NCBI GenBank assembly: GCA_022414725.1 | Contig: CM039467.1 | Span: 11,394,966-11,458,965, forward strand | Length of the DNA: 64,000 nucleotides | DNA from: Microglena sp. YARC | Taxonomy: Eukaryota; Chlorophyta; Chlorophyceae; Chlamydomonadales; Chlamydomonadaceae | Reading direction: 5' to 3' | Shown here: piece by piece, positions 36,201-50,600 of the stretch | Layout of the letters: each line of letters begins with the position of its first letter | How positions within the stretch are numbered: the stretch's first letter is position 1 | Translations under genes and position numbers: made by a program | Notes under the pieces: model-generated | Told to the model about the DNA's origin: nothing | What the model saw: the letters and a program-made list of their open reading frames with translations, nothing else | The model's database searches: none

Positions 36201-39200
36201 GTATATGGTGTTCTGGGGATATTTTTAAATAAATATTTAAAATAGTATATGGTGTTCTGGGGATATTTTAAATAAATATTTAAAATAGTATATGGTGTTC
36301 TGGGGATATTTTAAATAAATATTAAAAATAGTATATGGTGTTCTGGGGATAATTGTGTATGTTTTGTGTTGTGTGTGTGTGCGTGCGTGTGTTTTGGTGT
36401 TTTGTAGAGTTTTTTATTGTTTTTTTTGCAGTCCACCATCACAGAGTGCCCATCTAGGTCCTGAATGTAGGTACCCAGCTAGGTCCTGGATTAAGACATA
36501 TTCTGACACAGTCTCCATTGCCTCAAAGCTGACCATATGGGCATGTGGGCTGGGTAGGTGTGGTGGCATTAAACGTGATGTAAATACATATAATAGCTAT
36601 TTTAAGGCTATATCAGCTACTTGAGAGTAAGATTATCCATGACAAGTTCTAAGCAGCGTCGCCTGCAACGCTAAAAATGGCGGAGAGTGATCGCGAGGGA
36701 GCGACAGGTGGCAACGGAACAGGTTAGTTACGAGACCGTTGGCTGACGTGTCGGGCTTCATCACGGTCAGCGGTCAGACGGACGAACGGACAAATGGTCA
36801 AACACTGGGGGCTCCCGCCCCCCAGAAGGGGGGGGGCTCCGCCAAAAATAATTCACTGTGCTTCCTGTGAGTTTCTTCTAGCTATTCAAATAACAAAGCT
36901 GACAGTGTGACCAGTGAGAGGGGTATAGGTGATGTCACTGATGTTGTGACAGTGAGGATCAAAGGAGGGGGCTGGGTATGGGTAAGGTACTCCCAACGTT
37001 CTCCCCATTTCATGGCTGTGTGTGGCAATCAGAGCTGCCGCACATACCTTTACCCCACCGCTCTCCCATACCATACCCTCGGCCCCACCTCAACCCTCTC
37101 CCCACCCCCACCCTCTCCCCCATACCATACCCTCAGCCCCACCCTAAAGGCCTCTCCCCCATGACCATACCCTCCCTCAGCCCACCCTAACCTCTCTCCC
37201 AACCCTCTCCCCCATACCATACCCCTCGGCCCACCCTCAACCCTCTCCCCAACCCTCTCTCCCCAATACACATACCCTCCAGCCCACCCCCACCTCTCCC
37301 CATACCATACCCCTCAGCCCAACCTTTCTCCCCCATCCATACCCTCAAGCCCAACCCTCAACCCTCTCCCACCCTCTCCCCCCTACCATACCCTCAGCCC
37401 CACCCTCAGAGGCCTCTCCCCATACGTACCATCAGCCCCACCCTCAACCCTCTCCGCCACCCTGTCCACCCTTCTCCCATACCCATAACCTCAGCCCCAC
37501 CGCCAACCTCTCCCCCATACCATACCTCAGCCCAACATCTCAACCCGCTCCCCACCCCCACCCTCTCCCCCATACCATACCCTCAGCCCCACCCTCAACC
37601 CTCTCCCCCATACCATACAAACCTCGCCCCCTACCCCCAACCTCTCCGCCATACCATAACCCTCAGCCCAACCCTCAACCCTCTCCCCACCCTCTCCACC
37701 ATACCATACCCTCAGCCCCACCCTCAACGCTCCCCCAACCCTCTCCCCCATACCATACCTCAACCCTCTCCCAACCTCCCCATACCATACCCTCAGCGCC
37801 AACCCTCAACCCCATACCATACCCTCAGCCCAACCTCTCCCCACCTATCCTCACCCTCGACCGCCCCCATACCATACCCTCAGCCCCACCCTCAAACCCT
37901 CTCCCCATACCATACCCTCAGCCCCACACTCACCCTCCCCCGCCACCACCCTCCCCATACCATACCCTCAGCCCCACCCTCAACCCTCTCCCAACGCCTC
38001 TCCCCCATACCATACCTAAGCCCACCCCTACCCCCAACCTCTCCCCCATACGATACCCTCAGCCCACCCCCAACCCCTCCCGGCCATAACCATAATACCC
38101 TCAGCCCCAACCCTCTCCCCATACCATACCCTCAGCCCACCTCAACCCTCTCCCCACCCACCCTCTCCCCCCTACCATACCCTCAGCCCATCCTCAACCC
38201 TCTCCCCCCTACATACTGAGCCCTCAGCCCAACTCTCGAACCCTCTCCCCCATACCATACCCTCAGCCCCACCCTCAACCCTCTCCCCCCTACCATAGGA
38301 GCCTCAACCCTCTCCCAACCCTCTCCCCATACCATACCCTCAGCCCCACCCTCAACCCTCTCCCCATACCATACCCTCAGCCCCACCCTCAACCTTCTCC
38401 CCAACCCTCTCCCCCATACCCATACCCTCAGCCCTCTCCCCAACCCTCTCCCCCATACCATACCTCAGCCCAACCCTCTCCCCCAACCCATACCATACCC
38501 TCAGCCCCACCCTCAACCTCTCCCCACCCCTCTCCCCCCCTACCATACCCTCAGCCCCACCTCACCCTCTCCCCCATACCATACCCCTCAGCCCCACCCT
38601 CAACCCTCTCCCCCCCCATACCCTCACCCCAATACCCCTCAGCCCTACCATACCCTCTCCCCCCCCCACTCCTCCACCCAACCCTCTCCCCCATAACCAT
38701 ACCCCTCAGCCCCACCCTCAACCCTCCCCATCCATCCCCCACCCCCGCGCCCACCCTCTCCCCCATCTCCCCACCATACCCTCAGCCCCACCCTCAACCC
38801 TCTCCCCCATACCATACCCCTCAGCCCCACCCTCAACCCTCTCCCAACCCTCGCATACCATACCCTCAGCCCACCCTCGCACCCTCTCCCCACCCCCCCT
38901 CTCCCCCATACCATACCCTCAGCCCCACCCTCAACACCTCTCCCCCAACCCTCTCCCCCATACATACCCTCAGCCCACCCTCAACCCTCTCCCCCATACC
39001 ATACCCTCAGCCCCCCACCCTCAACCCTCTCCCCCCCAACCACCTCAGCCCCCCTCAACCCCTCCCCATACCCCAATACCCTCCCTCAGCCCCACCCTCA
39101 ACCCTCTCCCCATACCATACCCTCAGCCACCGCAACCTCAACCCTCAACCCTCTCCCCATACCATACCCGCAGCCCCACCACCAACCCTCTCCCCCATAC

Positions 39201-42200
39201 CAATACCCTCAGCCCAACCTCTCTCTCCCCCATACCATACCCTCAGCCCCCCCTCCTCAAGCCCCCCAAACCCTCTCCCCCATACCATACCCTCAGCCCA
39301 ACCCTCTCCCCATACCATACCCTCAGCCCACCCTCAACCCTCTCCCCCATACCATACCCTCAGCCCCACCCTCAACCCTCTCCCCCATACCATACCCTCA
39401 GCCCCACCCCCCCTCTCCCCAACCCTCTCCCCCATACCATACCCTCAGCCCCACCCTCAACCCTCTCCCCAACCCTCTCCCCCATACCATACCCTCAGCC
39501 CCACCCTCAACCCTCTCCCCCAACCCTCTCCCCTCCCCCATACCATACCCTCAGCCCCACCCTCAACCCTCTCCCCACCTCCCCTCCCCAATACCATACC
39601 CTCAAGCCCCAACCCTCAACCATACTCTCCCCAACCCTCTCCCCCATACCATACTCCTCAGCCCCACCCTCAAACCCTCTCAACCCCCTCTCCCCGCATA
39701 CCATACCCTCAGCCCCACCCCAACCCTCTCCCCATACCATAACCCTCAGCCCCAACCCTCACCCTCTCCCCCCCTCTCCCCATACCAATAACGCCTGACC
39801 CTCAGCCCACTCTCCCTCTCCCCCATACCATACCCTCAGCCCCACCCGCAACCCTCTCCCCCATACCCTTCGCATCGCGCTCCCATATACCATACCCCTC
39901 AGCCCAACCCCTCAACCCTCTCCCCCAATACGCCGCCACCTCATAACCCTCAGCCCAACCCTCAACCCTCTCCCCCATACCATACCTGAGCCCCTCACCC
40001 TCAACCCTCTGCACCGTACCACCCTACCCCTCCCTCATCCCCATCAACCCTCTCCCCAGCCATACCATACCATACTCAGCCCCACCCTCAACCCTAACCT
40101 CCATACCATAAACCTCAGCACCCCTGGCAGCCCCACCCTCAAACCCTCATACCCATACCCTCAGCCCCACCCCCACCCTCCCATACCATACCAGCCCTCT
40201 CCCCATACATACCCTCACAGCCCACCCCAACCGTCTCCCGCCATACCATACCCTCAGCCTTCTCAGCCCAACCCTACCCCCCCCATACCATAGCCTCAGT
40301 GTATCCCTCATAACCCTCAGCCCCACCCTCAAACCCTCCCCCAAGCCCATCCCCCCTCAGCCCAACCATCATCCCTTCTACCCCACCCCCACCCTCCCCA
40401 TACCATACCCTCAGCCCAACCGCCCCTCCTCCACCCTCAGCCCACCCTCCCCTCCCCATACCATACTCCCAACCCTCATACCATAACCCTCAGCCCACCC
40501 TCACCCTCTCCCATACCATACCTCCTCCCCTCACCCCAACAACCCTCTCCCATACCATACCCTCAGGCCACCCTCCCAACCCTCTCCCCATACCATATGC
40601 CTTCAGCCCAACCTCTTCTCCCCAACCCTCTCCCCCATACCCCTCAGCCCACCCTCAACCCTCTCCCCCATCCACCATACCCTCAGCCCATTCCTCAACC
40701 CTCTCCCCCAATAACCATACCCTCAGCCCCTCACCCTCCCCAACGCCATACCTCTCCCCATACCATACCCTCAGCCCCACCTCAACCCCTCTCCCACCCT
40801 CTCCCCAACCATAACCCTCAGCCCCCGCCCTCAACGCCTCTCCCCCACCCTCCCCGCCCTCTCCCCACCCTCTACCTCTCCCCCATACCCCATACCCTCA
40901 GCCCCCCCTCAAACCCTCCCATCCATACTCAGCCCAAACCCTTACTCTCCCATACCATACCCTCAGCCCCACCCTCAAACCCTCCTCAGTCCCCGCCCTC
41001 TCCCCCATACCCCCTCAGCCCATCTCCCCATACCTCTCTGCCCCCCCTCTTCCCCACCCCCACCCTCTCCCCCATAGCCATAGCCCTCTGCGTTCCAACC
41101 AACCTCTCCCCACCCCACCCCTCTCCCATACCCTCAACCCTCACCTTACCCCTCTCAGCCCCACCCTCCCCCTCCCCTCAACCCTCTCCCCATACCCTCA
41201 GCCCCCCCGCCCTCTCCCCATACCATACCCTCAGCCCCACCCTCAACCCTCTCCCCACCCACCCTCTCCCATACCATACCCTCAAGCCCCACCCCCATCT
41301 CACCATACCATACCCTCAGCCCACCCTCTCCTCCCCATACCCCAGCCCCCTCAACCCTCTCCCACCCCATACCATAGGACCCCTCAGCCCCCCCCTCTCG
41401 CAACCCTCTCCCCCATAACCATACCCTCAGCCCTCCTCCCCATACCATACCTCAGCCCCCACCCTCAAACCTCCCCCATAACATACCCTCAGGCCCCACC
41501 CCAACCCTCTCCCCCATACCATAGCCCTCAGCCCACCCCCCGCCCTCCCCTCACCCTCTCGCCCCCATACCCTCAGCGCCCCCCCCCCTCAGTCTCCCCA
41601 TACCATAACCCTCAGCCCCACCCCAACCCTCTCCCCATACCATACCCTCAGCATACCATACGCTCATTACCCACAACCCTCTCCCCACCCCCTCCCCTCT
41701 CTCCCCATACCATACCCTCAGCCGCCACCCTCAACCCTCTCCCCAACCCTCTCCCCATACGCCATACCATACCCTCCCGATACCAGCCCCACCCTCAACC
41801 CTCTCCCCCACAGCCCAACCATACCCTCAGCCCCCACCCTACCCCCTCTCCCCCCATACCATACCCTCAGCCCCCACCCTCAACCTCTCCCAACCTCTCG
41901 ACCCCATACCATACCTCAGCCCCACCACCTCTCCTGCCCCCCCCTCTCCCCATATCCATACCCTCAGCCCCAACCTCTCCCTGCACGCCCATACCCCCTC
42001 AGCCCCACCCTCAACCCAACCCTCTCCCCCATACCATACCCTCAGCCCCCACCTCAACCCTCTCCCCAACCCTCTCCCCATACCATCCCTCAGCCCACTC
42101 AACCAACCCTTCCCCCATACCATATCCCTCAGCCCCACCTCAACCCTCTCCCCCATACATACCCTCAGCCCCACCCTCAACCTCTCCCAACCCTCTCTTC

Positions 42201-44426
42201 ATAACCATACCCTCAGCCCCACCCTCAACCCTCTCCCCCATACCATACCCTCAGCCCCACCCTCAACCCTCCCTCTCGCCCTCTCCCCCATACCATACCC
42301 TCAGCCCCACCCTCAACCCTCTCCCCAACCCTCTCCCCATACCATACCCTCAGCCCCACCCCAACCTCTCCCAACCCTCTCCCCCATACATACCCTCAGC
42401 CCCACCCTAACCCTCTCCCCAACCCTCCCCACCATACCCTCAGCCCCCACCCTCAAAACCCTCTCCCCCACCCCAACCCAATAACCCTCAGCCCCACCCT
42501 TAGACCCTCTTCCCCCATACCATACCTCAGCCCCCAACCCCCCCCACCCTCAGACCCTGTCCCCCATTTGATCACCTCTGTGTGGCCATCAGAGCTGCCG
42601 CACATGACCTCTTCCCCACTGTGGGTGCTCAGCTTCAGGCCTGTCCAGTAGGGAGCCATACTGCGAAGGAGTGGGTAGTGTAATGTGTAGTGGGGGATTT
42701 GTGATTGGCAGTGGGAAGTGTGATGTGTAGTGGGGAGTATAATGGGCAGTGGGAAGTTTGATGTGGAGTGGGGAGTGTAATGGGCAGTGGGAAGTGTGAT
42801 GTGGAGTGGGGAGTGTAATGGGGAGTGGGAAGTTTGATGTGGAGTGGGGAGTGTAACGGGCAGTGGGAAGTGTGATGTGTAGTGGGGAGTGTGATTGGCA
42901 GTGGGAAGTGTGATGTGTAGTGGGGAGTGTAATGGGCAGTGGGAAGTTTGATGTGGAGTGGGGAGTGTAATGGGGAGTGGGAAGTGTGATGTGGAGTGGG
43001 GAGTGTAATGGGCAGTGGGAAGTGTGATGAGGAGTGGGGAGTATAATGGGCAGTGGGAAGTGTGATGTGTAGCGGGGAGTGTAATGGGCAGTGGGAAGTT
43101 TGATGTGGAGTGGGGAGTGTAATGGGGAGTGGGAAGTGTGATGTGGAGTGGGGAGTGTAATGGGCAGTGGGAAGTGTGATGAGGAGTGGGGAGTGTGATT
43201 GGCGGTGGGAAGTGTGATGTGTAGCGGGGAGTGTAATGGGCAGTGGGAAGTTTGATGTGGAGTGGGGAGTGTAATGGGCAGTGGGAAGTGTGATGTGGAG
43301 TGGGGAGTGTAATGGGGAGTGGGAAGTTTGATGTGGAGTGGGGAGTGTAATGGGCAGTGGGAAGTGTGATGTGGAGTGGGGAGTGTAATGGGGAGTGGGG
43401 AGTGTGATTGGCAGTGGAAAGTGTGATGTGGAGTGGGGAGTGTGATTGGCAGTGGGAAGTGTTATGTGCAGTGGGGAGTGTGATGGGCAGTGGGGAGTGT
43501 GATGTGCAGTGGGGAGTGTGATGGGCAGTGGGGAGTGTGATGTGGAGTGGGGAGTGTGATGGGAAGTGGGTAGTGTGATGGGAAGCTGGGAGTGTGATGT
43601 GGAGTGGGGAGTGTGATGGGAAACTGGGAGTGTGATGTGGAGTGGGGAGTGTGATTGGGAGTGGGGAGTGTGATGTGGAGTGGGGAGTGTGATGGGGACT
43701 GAAATGAGAAGTGGGGAGTGTGATGGGCAGTGGGTAGTGTGATGGGCAGTGTGATAATGAGTGGGGAGTGTAATGCGGAGTGGGAAGTGTGATGTGGTGT
43801 GGTGAGTGTAATTTGGAGTGTGATGTGGAGTGGGGAGTGTGATGGGGAGTGGGGAGTGAGATGTGGAGTGTGGTGTGTGGTGTGGATTGAAAAGTGTGGT
43901 GAGTGTGACATGGATTGGGTAAAATGATGGGCAGTGGGAAGTGTGATGTGGAGTGGTGAGTTTGATGTGGAGTGGGGAGTGTGATGTGCAAAGGGAGTGT
44001 GATGTGGAGTGGGGAGTGTGATGTGGAGTGGGAAGTGTGATGTGGAGTGGGGTGTGTGATGTGAAGTGGGGAGTGTGACGTGGAGTGGGTAGAATGATGG
44101 GCAGTGGTAAGTGTGATGTGGAGTGGAAAGTGTGATGTGGAGTGGGGAGTGTGATGTGGATTGGGGAGTGTGCTGTCAAGTGGTGAATGTGCTGTCGAGT
44201 GGTGAGTGTGCTGTGGAGTTGGGAGTGTGATGGGCAGTGGGGCGGCATGACAGTGAACAACAGTGGTTATAAAGGAGATAGAATGCCCCCCCCCCCCCCC
44301 CCCCCCAAACACACACACACACACACAAGTAAAAAGTGGCTGTGAAGGAGATAGAATGCCCCCCCCCCCCCCCCCCTCAAAACACACACACACACACAGA
44401 AAAAAGAGGCTGAGAAGGAGATGGAA

Positions 44427-44465
<39 letters not shown>

Positions 44466-44653
44466 ACCCCCTGCCCCCCCCAACACACACACACAGTAAA
44501 AAGTGGCTGTGAAGGAGATGGAATGCCCCCCCCCCCCCCCCCCCCCCCAACACACACACACAGAAAAAAGCGGCTGAGAAGGAGATGGAATGCCCCCCCC
44601 CCCCCCTCCCCCCAAACACATACAGAAAAAAGTGGCTGAGAAAGGAGATGGAA

Positions 44654-44684
<31 letters not shown>

Positions 44685-47600
44685 CAGACACACACACAGA
44701 AAAAAAGTGGCTGTAAAGGAGATGGAATGCCCCCCCCCCCCCCCCCTCCCCCCCCCCCCAGACACACACACAGAAAAAAGTAGCTGAGAAGGAGATGGAA
44801 TGCCCCCCCCTATAGAACCAAGGCACCACGCCCTCTGTCCCCCCATCTGCAAGGGCCCAGAATGTTGATCCCCACCCCACCCCACCCACCCCACTTCCCT
44901 CTTCCACACGAAAACAAAACATGGGTTCACACCTATCAGGGTTGACAGGGTCCGGGATCATATAAGCCGTGATAGTGGCCAGTCTGCACCACTGCAAGGG
45001 CCAACAATGTTGACCCCCACCCATCCCACCCCACTCTCCCCCCACACACCCCTCTCCCACCCGAAAACGAAAACACTGGTTCATACCTATCAGGGTTGCT
45101 AGGGTTTGGGATCATATAACCAGTGGATAGTGGCCAGTCTGCACCAACTGCAAAGGGCCAACAATGTTGACCCCCCACCCATCCCCACCCCCACCCACCC
45201 ACTCTCCCCCACACACACCCCTCTCCCACCCGAAAACGAAACACTGGTTCATACCTATCAGGGTTGCTAGGGTTTGGGATCATATAACCCGTGATAGTGG
45301 CCAGGCCGCCTCGCTGCATCATGCTACCACAAACGGATAGGTTTGCTGCCGAAGCCTTGGTGACTCTGGGTGTGCTGTACACGAGGGGCTGGCTGAAGGG
45401 GTAGCCCTTGAGTGGGATGGTGGGCTTTGGGACAGGTACGAAGTCGAGGGGGGTATCCTTTGTGTCTGCGGTCTGTGATTTGAAAAAAAGGTTTTTAGTA
45501 ACCTGGAGGGATGGGAAAATAAGGTGGTCTCTGGGGCAGGGACGAAGTCGGGGGGGATATTCTTTGTGTCTGCGGTCTGTGATTTGAAAAAAAAGGTTTT
45601 TAGTAACCTGGAGGGACGGGAAAATAAGGTGGTCTCTGGGGCAGGGACGAAATCGGGGGGGATATCCTTTGTGTCTGCGGTCTGTGATTTGAAAAAAAAA
45701 ATGTGTTTGTAGTAATTACAGAAGGGTGCGGAAAAGAATATACTGGGATCCAAGCGGCAAAACCTATCCAGATCTAGAACAGGGGCCAGACAGATCCAGA
45801 TCTAGAATAAGGGCAAAATATATCCAGATATATAACAAGGGCAAAACATATCCAGATCTAGATCAGGGGCCAGATAGATCCAGATCTAGAACAGTGGGAA
45901 AATATATCCAGATAAATTCAGATATATCCAGATCTAGAACAGTGGGAAAATATATCCAGATATATTCAGATATATCCAGATCTAGAACAGTGGGAAAATA
46001 TATCCAGATATATCCAGATCTAGAACAGTGGGAAAATATATCCAGATACATAACAAGGGCAAAACATATCCAGATCTAGAACAGGGGCCAGGGAGATACA
46101 GATCTTGGACAGTGTTAAAATACATCCAGATCTATAACAGGGGAAAACAGATCCAGATCTAGAATAGGGGCTAAACAGATCCAGATATGTAACCAGACAA
46201 GATAGATACAAATCTTTAACAGGGACTAGAAAGATACAGAAATGTAACAGGGGCCAAGCAGATCCAGATCTAAACCAGGGGCCAGACATATCCAGATCAA
46301 GACCAGGGGCCAGACAGATCTAGATCTAGACCAGGGGCCAGACAGATCCAGATATAGAGCAGGGACCAGAAAGATCCAGATATAGAACAAGGGCCAGACT
46401 GATCCAGGTCAATAACAGGGGCAAAACAGATCCAGATCTAGAACAGGTGCCAGCCAGATCCAGATCTAGAACAGGGGAAAAACAGATCCAGATCTAGAAC
46501 AGGGGCCATACAGATCCAGATCTAGAACAGGGGCAAACCAGACACAGGTCTACAACATGGGCAAAACAGAACCAGATCTAGAACAGGGGCAAAACATATC
46601 CAGATCTAGACGAGGGGCAAAGCATATCCAGATATAGGATAGGGGCTTGACAGAACCAGATCTAGAACAGAGGCAAAACAGGTTCGAGTAATAAGAATAA
46701 TATCATGGTTTGGTTTCATTGCATGGTTTTGCAGCCCGCTGAGCTGCTCACCGTATGACTCTGTCAGGGACCCCAAAAATACAAGTATTTTAGAGCCTTG
46801 CTAATGACCCAACTCACATCTGAGGAGCGTACTTGCAAGGTACTTTTTGTTTACGAAATAAAAAAATTATCATGTTCCGAAGGCAGACAAGTATTTTAGA
46901 GTCTTGCTCATGACAATATCATCAAAACGAAACAAACAAAAAATACTTGTGATCATCTCTTGTCCGGTAGAGCTGAAGCTAGAACTCTAGTATGACAGCA
47001 AACGTACCATGCCATACATCCCATTGTTTATAACTAGGGGTCGGCAATATGATGGCATATGATATCATGTCATCATATGATATCATATGATATTATATGA
47101 TGCCGGCGGTCTGACTAGGTAACTTTGGTCTACGGCATCATATTATATGATATTAAATCATACGATATTTGTAAGATATCATATGATATCATACTCGTCT
47201 TTGGTCAGCATCATATGATTTGCCAGTCCCTATATATAACAGGCACCTTCTTTTCGCCCACTGTCAGCATTACAGAGGCAGTACATGGCAGCTGGGCCGT
47301 AAGCTGTGGCATTACAGAGGCAGTACATGGCAGCTGGGCAGTGCCGTAAGCTCCCAGTGTGTGGGGGTCAGGGTAATTCAAATCGCGCGCTTTTGCGCTT
47401 ATGAGCGCTGACTTTTTGATCTCCTCTGCGCTTTAAGCGCAATTTTTTGCAACCCCTTCTGGGCGCTGCAAGCAATGTTTGCGCTTGTTGCACTACGAAG
47501 CGCAGTTTTTTTGTTTTCAAGTGCGCTAAAGCGCTGGCCAATTTGGCCATTTGAAGTACCCTGGTGGGGGTGGGGTAGGGTGAATTATGTATTGAATACA

Positions 47601-50600
47601 TCAATCATTGAATCCTTCACCAGGTGCAATGCTCCATCTCATTAGTAGCTCCAGAACCGGGGCCAAAACAGTTGAGTCATGAGTAATAATTGAGTAATAA
47701 AGTAATAATGAGTAATAAGTAACAATTGAGTAATAAAGTAATAATGATGCTAATGAAAATAATCATGAAAAAACAATATTGAAATAATACTTAACTGATA
47801 ATGAAATGATTATGAAAACAGAAAAAAAAATCGCTTGTGGTCACCTCTTGTCCCGTAGAGCTGAAGCTAGTACTGTAGTATGTCAGCGACCCTTCCATGT
47901 TATAGATCCCATTGAATTTAACAGGCACCTTCTTCTCGCCCACTGTCAGCGTAACCGAGGCAGTATATGGCAGCTGGGCAGTGCCGTTGTAGAGGAAATT
48001 GTTCAAGGTGTTCTGCTTGCCTGCAGCAGGGTGAGTGTGGGTAGAGGTGGGTGGGGTGGGGGGGATGGGGGGGTGGGGGGGGTTCAAGGTATTCTGCTTG
48101 CCTGGGGGGAGGGTGCTTAATGTGTTTATATGCCACTGACGGTTAGCGGTTGGCCCTAGGGTTTGGGGTTTTAGGGTATAACCCTATCTGTTAGGAATTG
48201 ATGGTATCCTCGAGTGGGGTTACCAAAATTCTCATTCCGCAGAATCTAACATTTAAACACATCTGACAGCTACATGAAAACAGTTTTTGGCGGTGCCCTC
48301 CCTTCTGGAGGGTGGGAGCCCCCAGTGTTACCAATTTGTCTGGTCGACCATTCATCTGACCGTGATGAAGCCCGACACGTCAGCCACCGGCCTGGTAACT
48401 AACTTGCTTCCGTTGCCACCTGTCGCTCCCTCGCGATCACTCTCCGCCATTTTTTAGCGTCGCAGGCGACGCTGCATAGAACTTGTTTCTTTTCAGGATT
48501 CGATATTTAAATTACTCGGAACTAAACACGACCCCTGTTCCGGAGATTCTTGAGGTTTCATGCGTTCAAGAGCATTTATATACAGTTACTTAATTATCAC
48601 TCAAAAATAGTGTACTAATAAAAAACATTGGTTGACAATTGGGGTGACAGCAATGGTGGAAGATTTTCTGAAGGTCTGGGTTTAGGGTTTTAGGACCCGT
48701 GACAGAGGTGGAAATGGTCCAGCCCTTGGGTTTATCTAAATTGCCATACACCTGACGGCGCCCTGTAGACTGTAACATACACAGGTCGTCATCAACCGCA
48801 ATGGTAGCTTGTCCAGTTGAGGTAGGAGACCGCTCCCCACCCGCGCACGATGGGCTCCCTTAACACCACGCCCCACCAGGCGTTATCATTACCTTAATCT
48901 AACGTACACGTGTGACTCACAGTGTTCTGGGCGGAGCCCCCTCTTCAAGGGGGCGGGAGCCCCCAGGGTTACCCATTTGTCCGTCCGACCGAAACAATTC
49001 TTGCTTGAAGCCTGACACGTCATCCAACGGTTGCATAACTAACTCGCTTCGGTCAGCTCCATCGTTGCCACCTTTTGTTCCGTTGCCAACACACTCCGCC
49101 AATTTTCCGCGTCGCTTGCGACGCTGCATAGGACTGGTTTGTTTTGTTTTTAGGAATTGTTTTTCTCATTACTAGGAAATAAATCACTTCACTACACTAC
49201 ACCTCACCACCCCACACCACCCCACACCACACACTCCCCACCCCACACACTCTTCATCCCCCCTGACCCACCCCACCCCACCCCATCCCACACACTCTTC
49301 ATCCCCCCTGACCCACCCCACCCCACCCCACACACTCTTCATCCCCCCTGACCCCTGTTCTAGAAGTTTCATTTGGTCCAGACTCCGGTGCTGATCTAAC
49401 TATTGGGTCAGGAGAGTGCCTAGGTCCGTAGGTGGTGATTTTCTAACCGTACAGTAACCGCTGTGTCCAATAACCGCGTTCTGAAAGCCCTAACCTTCAA
49501 CTCTTGGTTCAAATTCGATAGCGATATACACAATCACCCATAGATGGGTGGGTGTATGGTAGTTCTGGTGCCCTGTCAGGGGTGCATGGGTCCCACTATG
49601 GAAACATAACTTGACGTTGTAGCACGCTACATGGATCCCTCACTACATACGGCACAACTTAGAAACAGTTCAGACTCGGGGGCCTCATCCCTCCCCACGA
49701 CCCCCAATCATTGAATGAAACGGCTTTTGGAGGGTCACCCACTCATTTTCCATCCCCATTCACATTAGGTGGCTTGTCATTGTGCTCTGTTTCCATGATC
49801 ATCCCCATCACACTGACAGTTGAGTGGCAGATGGCCACAACACAAATGTACATGCAACACCATTACCGACCCACCCCCATGAGAGTTGCATGGCTTGGTT
49901 CAAATTCGATTCTCGGCCCGGTGTGGGTGGGTGGGTGGCTGGGTGGGTCGAGTGGTGGTGTGTGTGTGGGGTGGGGTGGGGGAGGTCATGGGCCAAGTCT
50001 GGGACAAAGCCCCCCGGCAGATTCTTGGCCATGTGGGGGACCCATGGCCGAGCCCAGGCCAGCTGTTCGACTGATGTTCACAATTTTTTGGATAACGTGG
50101 GCCGAGCGAAGTTCGATTCACCCCCCAAACAGCCAAATCAGAATTAGCCAGGGCTCGAGTTTTGGCCAATGGCGAAATTCGGACCAAATGGCATACGCTG
50201 GTCCAGAGCAATTCATGTTTTCAAATTAATATTTTATCTATAACTTAAAAGTAATAATTGCTCAATAAACAAAAGCATGTGACACATGCAACACACCTGA
50301 CAGCACGTTGACGGTAGGGGTGATGGATATGGTAGCAGACCTTGTGAATGTCTGGGAGCTTGTGACAGTGGTAGAATTAGTCCACGTCTTCTCCGTACTG
50401 TACTCCGGAAGCTTGATGGAAGCTACCGTTCCTGTTGCTTTAAAAGCCTTTGAGAAGCTCTTTCCCGTGGTGTTGGCGATCGAGGCGGTGGCCGACAGCG
50501 TTGTGGTGTAGGCGAGCGTGGTGGTCATGGACCCCCCAAAGCTGCAAAGCTGGTTGTCCATCACAATGCCCAGGTTGTAGGAAGGGAACGGGCCTGGAGG

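Noticed and set aside
42453..44930. 825-codon and 541-codon minus-strand frames
   Set aside because: Translation of the 19-bp minisatellite and poly-C array plus the true exon at 42.6 kb. The repeat part is an intron.
45765..46690. CRISPR-like 28-bp repeats
   Set aside because: Units are contiguous with no unique spacers; it is an intronic minisatellite.
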